Assembly (NCBI RefSeq): GCF_003324565.1
Contig: NZ_QOLA01000006.1
Location: forward strand, 186,001-250,000
Length of the DNA: 64,000 bases
Reading direction: 5' to 3'
Source of the DNA: Streptomyces sp. SDr-06
GTDB lineage: Bacteria > Actinomycetota > Actinomycetes > Streptomycetales > Streptomycetaceae
Part shown: positions 8,507-17,294 of the stretch, one piece after another
How positions within the stretch are numbered: the stretch's first letter is position 1
Layout of the letters: each line of letters opens with the position of its first letter
Notes under the pieces: model-generated
What the model saw: the letters and a program-made list of their open reading frames with translations, nothing else
Databases searched by the model: none
What the model was told of the DNA's origin: nothing
Program-made: the position numbers and the translations under genes

Positions 8507-8698
8507 ACCGGACGACCGACCGGCGCCTCAACCGATGTGACCCGCGACGGGCACTGCATCGGGCCCTGCGGCGCCGGCCTCGGGAAACGAATGGCGGAGA
8601 GGCGGCCGCCTCAGCAGCGCGGGCCCCTGCCCGGCCCCTCCGCACGCACCCGCACCTTGACTCACACCCGCAGCCCGTCCCCCGGCAAGAGAAAGGCC

Positions 8699-9145
8699 AT
8701 GACCGCAGTGATGTCCGACCTGCAGACGAAGCCCCGGCAGTCGCTCGCGATGACCTACGAGCAGTTGCTGGAGAAGGTCCGCTACGAAGGCGCCTACCCC
8801 ACCAGGGAGAGAGCCGAGCAAGCGCTCCGCATGGTGGTCGCAGGGCTCGGACGCCAGCTGACGGGCGAAGAACGCGTCGAACTGGCCGCTCGCCTGCCCC
8901 ACCAGGCAGCCCTCCTGCTCGCCGAGCAGATCCCCAGCCCCCGGCCCCTCACCGGATGGGAGTTCGTCAAGGACCTGGCCGAGCGCTCCCACGCCGGCCT
9001 CGCGACCACCCGCTGGGACACCGGCTCCGTCCTGTCCATCATCGCACCGCTGGCCGGCCCCGACCTGCTCACGCGCATCCTCGCCCAACTCCCCTCCGGC
9101 TACGCCCTCCTGTTCGGCCGTGCCGAACTCACCCAAGCCGCGTAG
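8699..9145 (+). CDS. DUF2267 domain protein
   Basis: A 148-residue soluble protein from ATG 8699 (AGAGAAAGG upstream). The body is a DUF2267-type helical repeat: YEQLLEKVRYEGAYPTRERA, then VVAGLGRQLTGEERVELAARL, with a second half that includes GWEFVKDLAER. DUF2267 proteins are frequent near stress genes in actinobacteria and their function is unknown. The downstream position after hsp18 on the same strand suggests stress-related expression, but a terminator and 190 bases separate the two. Confidence 0.85.
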   Translation: MTAVMSDLQTKPRQSLAMTYEQLLEKVRYEGAYPTRERAEQALRMVVAGLGRQLTGEERVELAARLPHQAALLLAEQIPSPRPLTGWEFVKDLAERSHAGLATTRWDTGSVLSIIAPLAGPDLLTRILAQLPSGYALLFGRAELTQAA

Positions 9146-9174
9146 CTCAGGGAGCCCTTCACCCTTCGCATGCC

Positions 9175-9217
9175 CCAGCCGGCCCGCATCCCCCTTCGGG
9201 ACGCGGACGCCGGCTGG
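9175..9217 (+). terminator. Compound hairpin after the DUF2267 gene
   Basis: CCAGCCGGC (9175-9183) pairs with GCCGGCTGG (9209-9217), with an inner CCGC/GCGG stem. The remaining 270 bases up to the next gene at 9485 show no gene or repeat that I can support. Confidence 0.65.
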
Positions 9218-9484
9218 ACCCGCGTCCTCGCCCGCCGCCACGTGATGGTTGAGCCGCATCGGTCGACCGCCCACCCGGAAACGCCCACAGCCTCGCTCTG
9301 GTGCGGATCAACACGGTTGAGCTGCGCGAAGGCCCTGGCCGGGCGCGTGCTCCGCTGGGTGGGTCTCTTCGGGTGGCGGGGTGTTTCGGTCGGCTGTCGG
9401 CAGGTGATGCATGGCGTACCGGCGGGGGATGCAAGGCGGCCAGAGCAGCAGCCGTCCCGCCGAGTCGTCCTTCGGAGGCCCGTC

Positions 9485-10657
9485 GTGTCACTGCGTTCCC
9501 GTCGTTTGTCGCTGCCCCGCCACGGCGGCCGTGCGATCGTCGCCCTGCTCGCCGCCTCGCTGGCCCTGGTCGCCCCGGCCGGGGCCGTGGCCCACAACGA
9601 CGGAGACGGGCCGCTGGGGGCCAAACTGCGTGAGCTGGTCGACCGCCCCGACGGGCCTCCCGGCGCCATCGCGGTGCTCCGCACCGACGGTCGGGTACGG
9701 GTCGTTCGGGCGGGGGTGGCCGAGCTCGGCACCAACCGTCCGCCCCACCCGGGCGACCACATGCGGCTGGCCAGCGCGGCGAAGGCGTTCAGCGGTGCGG
9801 TCGCGCTCCGTCTGGTCGACTGCGGAGTGCTCGGCCTGGACGACACCATCGCCAAGCGGCTGCCCTCGCTACCGGCCGACTGGGGCCGGGTGACGCTGCG
9901 TCAGTTGCTCAACCACACCAGCGGGTTGCCGGACTACAGCGACGCCCCGAAGTTCGTCGACGTGATCCGGGCCGACCCCCACCACGTGTTCGACTCCCGG
10001 CACCTGCTCGACTACGTCGCCGACCAGGACCTGGAGTTCGCGCCCGGGTCCCGCTACCAGTACTCCAACTCCGACAACATCGCCGTCGCCCTGATGGCCG
10101 AGGCCGCGACCGGCAGGAGCTATGAGGATCTGCTGGCCTCGGAGGTCTTCCAGCCGCGCGGGCTCACCCAGACCAGTCTCCCGGCCGGCTACCAGTTGCC
10201 CGAGCCCTACCTGCACGGCTACGACGTCGAACCGGGGCGACCGGCGGAGGACGTCTCCACTCTGTTCGGCGCATCCGGCTCCTGGGCCTCGGGCGGGCTG
10301 GTCTCCACCCCGGCGGACTTCAACACCTTCATGGCCGGCTACGCGGGCGGCACTCTGATCAGCGACGCGACCCGGAAGCAGCAGCGAGCCTTCGTCAACG
10401 GTGCCTCCCAACCGGCCGGTCCCGGAGCCAACCAGGCCGGACTGGCGCTCTTCAAATACACCACCCGGTGCGGCGTGGTGTACGGGCACACCGGCAACAC
10501 TGCGGGCTACACCCAGCTCGGCGTAGGCACTCCGGACGGTCGCCGCAGCCTCACCCTGTCCGTGACCTCGCAGATCAGCCAGAAGACCAACCCCGACCTG
10601 CTGACACACCTGCGCGCCGTGGAAGAGGACTTCGTCTGCGCTCTGCTGTCCCATTAG
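9485..10657 (+). CDS. Secreted serine hydrolase, beta-lactamase/DD-peptidase family (S12)
   Basis: A 390-residue exported enzyme from GTG 9485 (GGAGG upstream). It has a basic N-terminus, a hydrophobic core (about residues 17-31) and an AVA-type cleavage region near 36. The penicillin-recognising fold is shown by SAAK (Ser97/Lys100), YSN (193-195) and HTG (335-337), the class C / D-alanyl-D-alanine carboxypeptidase pattern. It could be a DD-carboxypeptidase, an esterase or a low-activity beta-lactamase. The sequence does not decide between these. There are two internal cysteines around 329 and 386. The gene is monocistronic with tandem hairpins downstream. Confidence 0.9.
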   Translation: MSLRSRRLSLPRHGGRAIVALLAASLALVAPAGAVAHNDGDGPLGAKLRELVDRPDGPPGAIAVLRTDGRVRVVRAGVAELGTNRPPHPGDHMRLASAAKAFSGAVALRLVDCGVLGLDDTIAKRLPSLPADWGRVTLRQLLNHTSGLPDYSDAPKFVDVIRADPHHVFDSRHLLDYVADQDLEFAPGSRYQYSNSDNIAVALMAEAATGRSYEDLLASEVFQPRGLTQTSLPAGYQLPEPYLHGYDVEPGRPAEDVSTLFGASGSWASGGLVSTPADFNTFMAGYAGGTLISDATRKQQRAFVNGASQPAGPGANQAGLALFKYTTRCGVVYGHTGNTAGYTQLGVGTPDGRRSLTLSVTSQISQKTNPDLLTHLRAVEEDFVCALLSH

Positions 10658-10685
10658 GGCTGGGGCACGTACAGATCTGGCGGGT

Positions 10686-10730
10686 GCCCCCGGGCTTGCC
10701 CGGGGCCCTGTCGCCCGGTTCATACCGGGC
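10686..10730 (+). terminator. Tandem hairpins after the serine hydrolase gene
   Basis: First hairpin: CCCCGGG/CCCGGGG around 10688-10705. Second: GCCCGG (10713-10718) with CCGGGC (10725-10730). Both lie 30-70 bases beyond the stop codon. Confidence 0.65.
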
Positions 10731-11039
10731 AACTGCACGCCTCCCCCGGCACGACTCGTACCGCCCACCCAGCGGCATCACCTGACGGCTGTGAACCCAC
10801 CGGCGTTACCCGCACGAGAGCGAGCCATCGGCCCACCGGCCGAGGAGCCGCCCAACCCGGCGCGGGCGTCGAGCGCGCGCAGGTTGACGCCGCGTCGTGC
10901 GCCCTGTGCGTTCGAACCCGTCCCCTGACCAAGGGATTCACCGATCCGACGGAAGACGGACCCGGCGCCTGGCCGATCCCGCCCGCGACAGCCGCCGGGC
11001 TCTCTCCACAAAGCCTCAGTCGCGGCTCTATGCAGGGGA
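10731..11039. other. Intergenic region before the lipase gene
   Basis: About 310 bases without a supported gene. A GTTCGAACCC stretch near 10910 resembles a tRNA T-loop, but no cloverleaf can be built around it. Confidence 0.4.
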
Positions 11040-11055
11040 GTTACCTAAAGGTAAC
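11040..11055. promoter_or_regulatory. Perfect palindrome upstream of the lipase gene
   Basis: GTTACCT-AA-AGGTAAC at 11040-11055 is followed at once by another TTACCT half (11056-11061). It lies 49 bases before the lipase start in an A/T-rich pocket, the position of an operator. The cognate regulator is not identifiable in the window. Confidence 0.6.
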
Positions 11056-11103
11056 TTACCTGGAGCCCATCCTGTCGCTCGCTTAACAATCCACGGGGGA
11101 GCC

Positions 11104-12441
11104 ATGTTCAGACACACCAAGCGGCTGCTGGCGACCGCAATTGCCACCGCTCTGGCCACCGGGGCCGTCCCGGCGGCGACGGCCGCCGCCATGCCGTCGG
11201 CGGCCAGGGCGAGCGATCCGTTCTACGCGTACGACGGCAGCGCGCCGTTGGCGTCGTACGCGCCGGGCGCCGTGCTGAAGAAGCGGACGTTGCAGTACCA
11301 CATCGTGGGGTTGCCCACGCCGGTCACGGCGATCCAGCTGCTCTACCGCACCAGCGACGCTCAGGGCCGGCCCGCCGCCAACGTCACCACCGTGGTGCGC
11401 AGCATCACGGGTGACAGCAGCAAGGCGGTGTCCTACCAGTCGTTCTACGACTCCCTGAACCCCCAGGACGGGCCGTCCCGTGCCATCGCGGGTGGCGTCA
11501 CCCTGGGCGGGATCATCGCGAACAGCGAGAACCTCTTCCTGGTGCCGCTCCTGGCCCAGGGCTACAACGTCGTCATCCCCGACACCGAGGGACAGACCGC
11601 CGACTTCGCGGCGGGACCCGAGTACGGGACCAACACACTTGACTCGATCCGGGCCGCGACCGACGCCGAGGCCGCAACCGGCATGAACGCCGACACCCGG
11701 ATCGGTCTGATGGGTTACTCCGGCGGTGCCATCGCGACCAACTGGGCCGCCGCGCTCGCACCTTCCTACGCGCCCGACGTGAACAAGAAGCTCGTGGGCT
11801 TCGCCGAGGGCGGCCTGCTCGTGGACCCGGCACACAACCTCAAGTACGTGGACGGCTCCCTGGTGTGGTCCGGTGTCATCCCCATGGCGATCATCGGAGT
11901 CTCCCGGTCGTACGGCATCGACCTGAAGCAGTACCTGAACAGCTACGGCCAGCAGGTGTACGCGAAGCTGGAACACGGCTCGCTCCTCGACGCGCTCGGC
12001 CACTACCCGGGGTTGACCTGGAAGAAGCTGGCGAAGCCGCAGTACGCCAACCCGAACTCGGTCACCGCTTTCGTGGAGGCGGTCAACAAGATCAACCTGG
12101 GCTCGGCCGCCACTCCGACCGCGCCCGGGTTCATCGCGCAGGGCAACGGCGGTGTCGTCGAGGGAACCTTCGGCAACCCGCCGGGCATCGGGACCGGCGA
12201 CGGGGTCATGGTCGCCGGAGACGTGCGCGCCCTGGCCCGGCAGTACTGCGCCTCCGGCAACGGCTCGATCGCCTACCACCCGTACAACCTGCTCAGCCAC
12301 GTCCCGGTGGCCGCGGCCTGGGCTCCCGAAGCGGTCGGCTGGCTCGGGGACCGGTTCGCCGGCAAGACGGCTCCGTCCGACTGCGGACGCATCCCGCAGG
12401 GCAACTCGCTGGCGCCCGAGCAGCCGAGCCCGGTGTCCTGA
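11104..12441 (+). CDS. Secreted lipase, LIP family (secretory lipase)
   Basis: A 445-residue alpha/beta hydrolase from ATG 11104 (GGGGGAG upstream). Its Sec-type signal peptide has an Ala-rich core and probable cleavage after about residue 36. The nucleophile elbow is GYSGG (Ser206), preceded by NVVIPDTEGQ (oxyanion region) and followed by GGAIATNWAA, a pattern typical of fungal and bacterial secretory lipases (LIP, PF03583). It probably hydrolyses extracellular acylglycerols or esters. A palindromic candidate operator lies just upstream. The gene is monocistronic and convergent with the gad gene across a hairpin. Confidence 0.92.
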   Translation: MFRHTKRLLATAIATALATGAVPAATAAAMPSAARASDPFYAYDGSAPLASYAPGAVLKKRTLQYHIVGLPTPVTAIQLLYRTSDAQGRPAANVTTVVRSITGDSSKAVSYQSFYDSLNPQDGPSRAIAGGVTLGGIIANSENLFLVPLLAQGYNVVIPDTEGQTADFAAGPEYGTNTLDSIRAATDAEAATGMNADTRIGLMGYSGGAIATNWAAALAPSYAPDVNKKLVGFAEGGLLVDPAHNLKYVDGSLVWSGVIPMAIIGVSRSYGIDLKQYLNSYGQQVYAKLEHGSLLDALGHYPGLTWKKLAKPQYANPNSVTAFVEAVNKINLGSAATPTAPGFIAQGNGGVVEGTFGNPPGIGTGDGVMVAGDVRALARQYCASGNGSIAYHPYNLLSHVPVAAAWAPEAVGWLGDRFAGKTAPSDCGRIPQGNSLAPEQPSPVS

Positions 12442-12450
12442 CGCGACCGC

Positions 12451-12489
12451 GGCGTGCCCGGGCACTGGGAACCAGCGCACGGGCACGCC
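12451..12489. terminator. Terminator between convergent lipase and gad genes
   Basis: GGCGTGCCCG (12451-12460) pairs perfectly with CGGGCACGCC (12480-12489), leaving a 19-base loop. It serves both convergent genes. Confidence 0.65.
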
Positions 12490-12507
12490 GGTCACCTCCG
12501 GGCACGG

Positions 12508-13938
12508 CTAATGACGGCCGGACCGCTGGGGATGCTTGGTCTCGGCGCCGTGGGCGAAGCCGCCCGCGTCGTCCTCGTCCCGATGGGGAGCCTGCTGCTT
12601 CTCCAGCCGGGGCAGGACGCGTTGCAGGTCTTCCAGGAGCATGTCGGCCAGGTCGTGGCTGAAGCCGTTGCGCACGACTATGCGCAGAGCCGCGAGGTCG
12701 GTGCGGTTCTTGGGGAAGGTGTAGGCGGGCACGAGCCAGCCGCGTTCACGGAGGGCGGCGGAGACGTCGAAGACGGTGAAGTTGGTGACTCCCTCCCGGA
12801 CACGGAAGGCGAAGACCGGGGTCTCGCTGCCGTCGGTGATGAGCTCGAAGGGGCCGAGTTTGGCGATGTGCCCGGACAGCCGGGTGGCCACGTCCCGACA
12901 GGTCTGCTGGACACGGCGGTAGCCCTCGAAGCCCAGGCGCAGGAAGTTGTAGTACTGGGCGATGATCTGGGCGCCCGGCCGGGAGAAGTTGAGGGCGAAG
13001 GTGGGCATGTCACCGCCCAGGTAGTTCACATGGAAGACGAGGTCGTCGGGCAGGGCGTCCGTGTCGCGCCACAGGGCCCAGCCCACGCCCGGCATGACCA
13101 GCCCGTACTTGTGGCCCGACATGTTGATCGAGGCCACCCGCGGCAGACGGAAGTCCCACACCAGATCCGGGTCGACGAAGGGCGCGATCATGGCGCCCGA
13201 CGCCCCGTCCACGTGGATGGGGACGTCGATTCCGGACCGGTCCTGGAAGTCGTCCAGGGCGGCGGCGAGTTCGGCGACCGGTTCGTAGCTGCCGTCGAAG
13301 GTGGAGCCCAGGACCGCGATCACACCGATGGTGTTCTCGTCGCACAGCTCGGCCGCCGCCTGGGGGCTGAGGTGGTACCGCTCCCCCTCCATGGGCACGT
13401 AGCGGGGCTCCACGTCGAAGTAGTCGGCGAACTTCTCCCAGCAGATCTGGACGTTGATGCCCATGACCAGGTTGGGCCGGTCCGCGGGCTTGCCCTCGGC
13501 GCGCCGCTTCTGCTGCCAGCGCCTCTTCATGGCCAGGCCACCCAGCATGGCCGCCTCGCTGGACCCGGTCGTCGAGCACCCCACCGCTCCATCGGCGTCC
13601 GGCGCGTTCCACAGCCGGGCGAGCATGTGCACACAGCGCGTTTCCAGTTCGGCGGTCTGCGGATACTCGTCCTTGTCGATCATGTTCTTCTCGGTGCACT
13701 CAGACATGAGGCGCAGCGCCTGGGGTTCGGCCCAGGTGGAGACGAACGTGGCGAGATTCAGGCGGGCGTTGCCGTCCAGCATGAGTTCGTCGTGCACCAA
13801 CTGGTAAGCGGTATCGGGGTCCATCTCCTCCCGGGGCAGCGCGTGACGAGGCACCTGGACCGGCTCCCGGCTGAAGAGGGGGTTCGCCGCCACACTGCGG
13901 TGGCCGCGTCCGTTGTGGCGGGGGTGCTTCAAAGGCAT
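12508..13938 (-). CDS. gad: Glutamate decarboxylase (PLP-dependent)
   Basis: Converts glutamate to GABA and CO2, consuming a proton, in the cytoplasm. It is 476 residues from ATG 13938, the usual length for GadA/GadB. The PLP site is SGHKYG (Lys277), with HVDGASG (Asp244) and STTGSSEAAMLGGLA upstream. The N-terminus (NPLFSREPVQVPRHALP) and the tail region are typical of bacterial glutamate decarboxylase. No GABA antiporter lies beside it, so an acid-resistance role is not proved by context. GABA-shunt metabolism is an alternative. The upstream neighbour is the ECF41 sigma gene on the same strand, 204 bases away. Confidence 0.95.
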   Translation of the reverse strand: MPLKHPRHNGRGHRSVAANPLFSREPVQVPRHALPREEMDPDTAYQLVHDELMLDGNARLNLATFVSTWAEPQALRLMSECTEKNMIDKDEYPQTAELETRCVHMLARLWNAPDADGAVGCSTTGSSEAAMLGGLAMKRRWQQKRRAEGKPADRPNLVMGINVQICWEKFADYFDVEPRYVPMEGERYHLSPQAAAELCDENTIGVIAVLGSTFDGSYEPVAELAAALDDFQDRSGIDVPIHVDGASGAMIAPFVDPDLVWDFRLPRVASINMSGHKYGLVMPGVGWALWRDTDALPDDLVFHVNYLGGDMPTFALNFSRPGAQIIAQYYNFLRLGFEGYRRVQQTCRDVATRLSGHIAKLGPFELITDGSETPVFAFRVREGVTNFTVFDVSAALRERGWLVPAYTFPKNRTDLAALRIVVRNGFSHDLADMLLEDLQRVLPRLEKQQAPHRDEDDAGGFAHGAETKHPQRSGRH

Positions 13939-14142
13939 CGGAAGGTGTCCTTTCCCGGGAGGCGTCTCCCTCCTCCGGTACCCGGGCGCCCCTCTGCCAA
14001 GCAGGCCCCGCGGCCCGCGCACGGCTTGCGTTGCCGGGCGCGTGGGGCGCTCCACATCCGTCGTGATGCGCCGGGAAGGTACGACAGAACCGGGCTCCCG
14101 GTCGCGACGGGGCGGCCCGGTCCGACACAACAAGCGGGCGAA

Positions 14143-15063
14143 TCAAGGGCGTTCGTCGTGCCGGGTGCCGCCGGTGACGGCCTGGAGCTTGTCGGGGTTG
14201 GCCACGTTGTGGATGGTCGAGATCCGGCCTTCCGGATCGAAATCGAAGGTCAGCGTGGCGATCACCCGGTCCGGGCCGCGGAAGACCACGCCCGGGCCAC
14301 CGTTGATCCAGGTGAGTTCACCCCGCATCTGTCCGGGCTCGATGCCCTGGTACGTCACGGTGCCGAGCGCGGCGAACCATCCGGCCACGGTCTCCAGGCC
14401 CACCACCGGCTTGAGGGCCTGGCGGACCTTGCCGCCGCCGTCGGTCCACAGGGTCACGTCCGGTGAGAGGAGCTCCATGAGGGTGTTGATGTCGCCGCCC
14501 GTGGCCGCTGCGAAGAAGCGCTCGGTCACGTCGCGTTGGTGGGTCCGGTCGGTGGTGAACCGGGGGCGGCGGGCCTGGACGTGCTCGCGGGCGCGGTGTG
14601 CGGCCTGGCGCACCGCAGGCTCCGAGCGTTCGACCGCCTCCGCGATCTCCCCGTAGCTGAAGGCGAAGGCCTCCTTCAGCACGAAGACCGCCCGCTCCAG
14701 CGGGCTCAGGGTCTCCAGGACGACCAGCAGCGCCATGGAGACGGAGTCCGCCGCGGCGACGCCGTCGGCGGTGTCCGGGCTGGTGAGGATCGGCTCGGGC
14801 AGCCACGGCCCGACGTAGGTCTCCCGCTGGTGGCGGGTCGACCGGAGCCGTTCCATCGCCAGGTTGGAGATGATCCGCGTCAGATAGGCCTTGGGGTCGG
14901 CGACCTGGGAACGGTCGGCCGCCGACCACTTGAGCCACGCGTCCTGGACGACGTCCTCGGCATCGGCGGCGCTGCCGAGGATGCGGTAGGCGACGGAGAA
15001 GAGCAGTGTGCGGTACTGCTGGAAGGCGAGCTGATCGGCGTCGGCCTGCTGGGACTGGGTCAC
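14143..15063 (-). CDS. ECF41-type RNA polymerase sigma factor with SnoaL-like C-terminal domain
   Basis: A 306-residue sigma-70 family factor from GTG 15063. Region 2 is near residues 10-75 (AYRILGSAADAEDVVQDAWLKW) and region 4 near 105-165. The linker holds WLPEP and the C-terminus has a SnoaL-like domain ending VANPDKL, the two marks of the ECF41 group. In that group the C-terminal domain replaces an anti-sigma factor and modulates activity from within. The GTG overlaps the stop of the upstream flavoprotein gene (GTGA), as ECF41 genes are usually coupled to an oxidoreductase, epimerase or decarboxylase gene. A matching promoter precedes the operon. Confidence 0.93.
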   Translation of the reverse strand: MTQSQQADADQLAFQQYRTLLFSVAYRILGSAADAEDVVQDAWLKWSAADRSQVADPKAYLTRIISNLAMERLRSTRHQRETYVGPWLPEPILTSPDTADGVAAADSVSMALLVVLETLSPLERAVFVLKEAFAFSYGEIAEAVERSEPAVRQAAHRAREHVQARRPRFTTDRTHQRDVTERFFAAATGGDINTLMELLSPDVTLWTDGGGKVRQALKPVVGLETVAGWFAALGTVTYQGIEPGQMRGELTWINGGPGVVFRGPDRVIATLTFDFDPEGRISTIHNVANPDKLQAVTGGTRHDERP

Positions 15064-16253
15064 TTGGCACTCCGTATCCGGGTGTAGCGGCCGCCGTGCG
15101 GCCAGAAAGCGCCCGAGGCGGGCATCTTCTTCATGCGGGCGAAGGTAGGCCACGGCGCCGCGGTGACCGTCTCCTTGTACTGCGCGGCCCGCTTGCCGGT
15201 CAGCACGATCCGGCGCGGGCTGTCGTCGGGGTGGGTGAACTGCACGACGGCGTCGTTGCGGCCCAGGCTGACGGGCGTGTGGTAGTAGCCGAAGCGGAAG
15301 GGCTTGGGCTGCCTGCCGGCCAGCACCCGCAGGATCGACAGGGCCGCGTGGACCCCGGTGGGCATGCCGCCCTGGCAGGTTCCGTGCATCACGCCGTAGC
15401 CCTGGCGGATCGCCGCCGCGTCACCCACCGCGTACACGTCGGGATGGGAGAGGGAGCGCAGCGCGCTGTCGGTGACCACGCGTCCGCGCGCGTCGACGCT
15501 CACGCCTGCTGCGGCGGCCAGGGGCGAGACGCGGGTGCCGCTGGTCCACAGCACCACGTCCGCCGGGACGCTGGAGCCGTCCGCGAGCTCGACCCTGTCG
15601 GGCAGCACCTTGGTCACCTCGACGCCGCTGAGAACCCGCACGCCGAGACGGGCGAGCGCCGCGCCCATATGCGCCCTGGCCTTGGGGTGCATGCCCGCGC
15701 CCGGCTCCTGTCGGCCAAGGAGCACGATCTCGAACTCCGGGTGCTGCTCAGCCATCTCCGCGGCGGCCTCGACGCCGGTGAGGCCGCTGCCGCCGACCAC
15801 GACGGTCCCGCCGCCCGGGCGGCTCAACCGCTCGGCCAGGAGCGCGGCGTCCTGCGGGCTGTTGAGGGTGTAGGCGTGGTCATCCACGCCGGGTACCGCG
15901 GCGGTGTCGGCGATGCTGCCCAGGCCGTAGACGAGGGTGTCGTAGCGCAGCACCCGGTCGTCGTCGATCCGTACGGTCTTCGCGTCGGCGTCGATGGCGG
16001 TGACCCAGCCGCGGACGAAGTCCGCGCCAGTGCCCTCCAGCAACGCGGGGATGCTCATCTCCGCGGTTTCCTGGCCGGTCGCGGTCATGTGCAGGCGCAG
16101 CCGCTCGGTGAAGGTGTCATAGGGGTTGACCAGCCGCACTCGCAGGTTTCCCCGCCTCTTGGTGCGCGCCGCGAGCTGGATCGCGGCGGAGAGCCCGGCA
16201 TAGCCGGCGCCCAGGACCAGGACCTCATGCTGCTGCGCTGCTGTCGCGTTCAT
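15060..16253 (-). CDS. NAD(P)/FAD-dependent oxidoreductase coupled to ECF41
   Basis: A 397-residue flavoprotein from ATG 16253. The FAD site is VLVLGAGYAGLSAA (about residues 11-24), the second dinucleotide site is VVVGGSGLTGVEAAAE (about 148-163), and the C-terminal FAD contact is VYAVGDAA. The architecture fits NADH dehydrogenase-like or ferredoxin reductase-like two-dinucleotide-binding proteins, and the substrate is unknown. It is the first gene of a two-gene operon with the ECF41 sigma factor and is probably the conserved target of that sigma factor. Membrane-associated quinone reduction is possible but there is no clear anchor. Confidence 0.9.
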   Translation of the reverse strand: MNATAAQQHEVLVLGAGYAGLSAAIQLAARTKRRGNLRVRLVNPYDTFTERLRLHMTATGQETAEMSIPALLEGTGADFVRGWVTAIDADAKTVRIDDDRVLRYDTLVYGLGSIADTAAVPGVDDHAYTLNSPQDAALLAERLSRPGGGTVVVGGSGLTGVEAAAEMAEQHPEFEIVLLGRQEPGAGMHPKARAHMGAALARLGVRVLSGVEVTKVLPDRVELADGSSVPADVVLWTSGTRVSPLAAAAGVSVDARGRVVTDSALRSLSHPDVYAVGDAAAIRQGYGVMHGTCQGGMPTGVHAALSILRVLAGRQPKPFRFGYYHTPVSLGRNDAVVQFTHPDDSPRRIVLTGKRAAQYKETVTAAPWPTFARMKKMPASGAFWPHGGRYTRIRSAK

Positions 16254-16302
16254 CGCTCTGCTGCCTCTTTCGTGTCGGTCGTTCCCTTGCGGACGACCAC
16301 CA

Positions 16303-16330
16303 GACGCAAGCTGCCGTTCGGTTCGTGACA
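16303..16330 (-). promoter_or_regulatory. Probable ECF41 promoter of the oxidoreductase-sigma operon
   Basis: On the minus strand TGTCACG (16330-16324), a 17-base spacer and CGTC (16306-16303) closely match the described ECF41 pattern TGTCACA with a downstream CGTC. It lies about 50 bases upstream of the operon start, so the sigma factor probably controls its own operon. Confidence 0.65.
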
Positions 16331-16519
16331 TGGGGTGGGCGTGACGCGCATCACGCCGACGTGAGGGGCGGTGACACGCGCGGCGGCATCACCCCCGAGC
16401 GCCGCGACGCAGCATTCAATCATGATCGACGGGCTCGGCCGCGGCTCTCCTGGACCGGCCTGAACATGCCTATTCCTACCGGCACATGGGCGGCCGACCT
16501 CCCCTGCTAGGGTGCGCCG

Positions 16520-16951
16520 ATGCCATCGATCAAGCAGTTCCAGGTCACCTTCGACTGCGCGGAACCTACGCGCGTCGCCCGCTTCTGGTGTGAGGTGCTG
16601 GGGTACGTCGTACCGGCGCCACAGGGGTTCGCCACATGGGATGACTTCAATCGCTCGCTCCCCGCCGAGCAGCAGGATGCGTGGTGCGCCTGCGTCGACC
16701 CCTCGGGCGTGGGCCCTCGCATGTACTTCCAGCGCGTGCCCGAGGGCAAGGTCGCCAAGAACCGGGTGCACCTCGACGTACGGGTCGGCACCGGGCTCGT
16801 GGGCGACGAGCGCCTCGCCGCCCTTGAGGCCGAATGCGTACGGCTGGTCGCTCTCGGCGCGGTGCGCGTGCGGGTCCTGCTCGCCGACGAGGACAACGAG
16901 TCGTGCATCACCATGCAGGACATCGAGGGCAACGAGTTCTGCCTCGACTGA
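16520..16951 (+). CDS. VOC (glyoxalase-like) family protein
   Basis: A 143-residue single VOC fold: FQVTFDCAEPTRVARFWCEVLGY at the start, and a closing ITMQDIEGNEFCLD that carries the usual metal-ligand Glu. A KNRVHLDVRV segment in the middle gives the second beta-alpha-beta ligand His. Such proteins bind or isomerise small ligands or confer drug binding. The ligand cannot be told. It is divergent from the ECF41 operon across a 266-base spacer and has no partner on its own strand. Confidence 0.85.
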   Translation: MPSIKQFQVTFDCAEPTRVARFWCEVLGYVVPAPQGFATWDDFNRSLPAEQQDAWCACVDPSGVGPRMYFQRVPEGKVAKNRVHLDVRVGTGLVGDERLAALEAECVRLVALGAVRVRVLLADEDNESCITMQDIEGNEFCLD

Positions 16952-17210
16952 ACACCCCTCAAGAACGCGAGGGGCACGCGGCCGGTCGCGGCCGACGGAC
17001 CGCCGGTCGAGCCCCGACGCCCCAAGGGCCTTTCCCTGGACGGGAATTGGGCTCTGCTCCGGCCGACAGGGCGCGCACGGCGGATTCGATGTGTGTGCGC
17101 ACCCGTGGATGGATCCCCCGGTTGGCGCGGCGCCCCGTACTTCGTCCCGTAGACGGTCCGCCTCCAGATCCAGCCAGCGGGACTCACCGGCCAGCGGTTC
17201 ACTGTCAGCC
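16952..17210. other. Intergenic region between VOC and hydrolase genes
   Basis: No supported gene or hairpin was found here. The following 80 bases hold the regulatory repeats described separately. Confidence 0.4.
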
Positions 17211-17268
17211 TGCACTAATGGCACAGATTCCATTGGCGCATTAGTTACCCCGAAGATAGAACTAACGC
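17211..17268. promoter_or_regulatory. Three ACTAA half-sites upstream of the hydrolase
   Basis: ACTAATG (17214-17220) and CATTAGT (17239-17245) form one inverted repeat. GCATTAGTT (17238-17246) and AACTAACGC (17260-17268) form another with a single mismatch and a 13-base spacer. The A/T-rich cluster just before the gene suggests a promoter with repeated operator sites for an unknown regulator. Confidence 0.6.
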
Positions 17269-17294
17269 ATCTTCTCCCCAAGGAGGCATGTGAC

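Noticed and set aside
10900-10930. tRNA-like T-loop GTTCGAACCC
   Set aside because: The flanking bases do not form a T-stem, and no acceptor or anticodon arm can be built.
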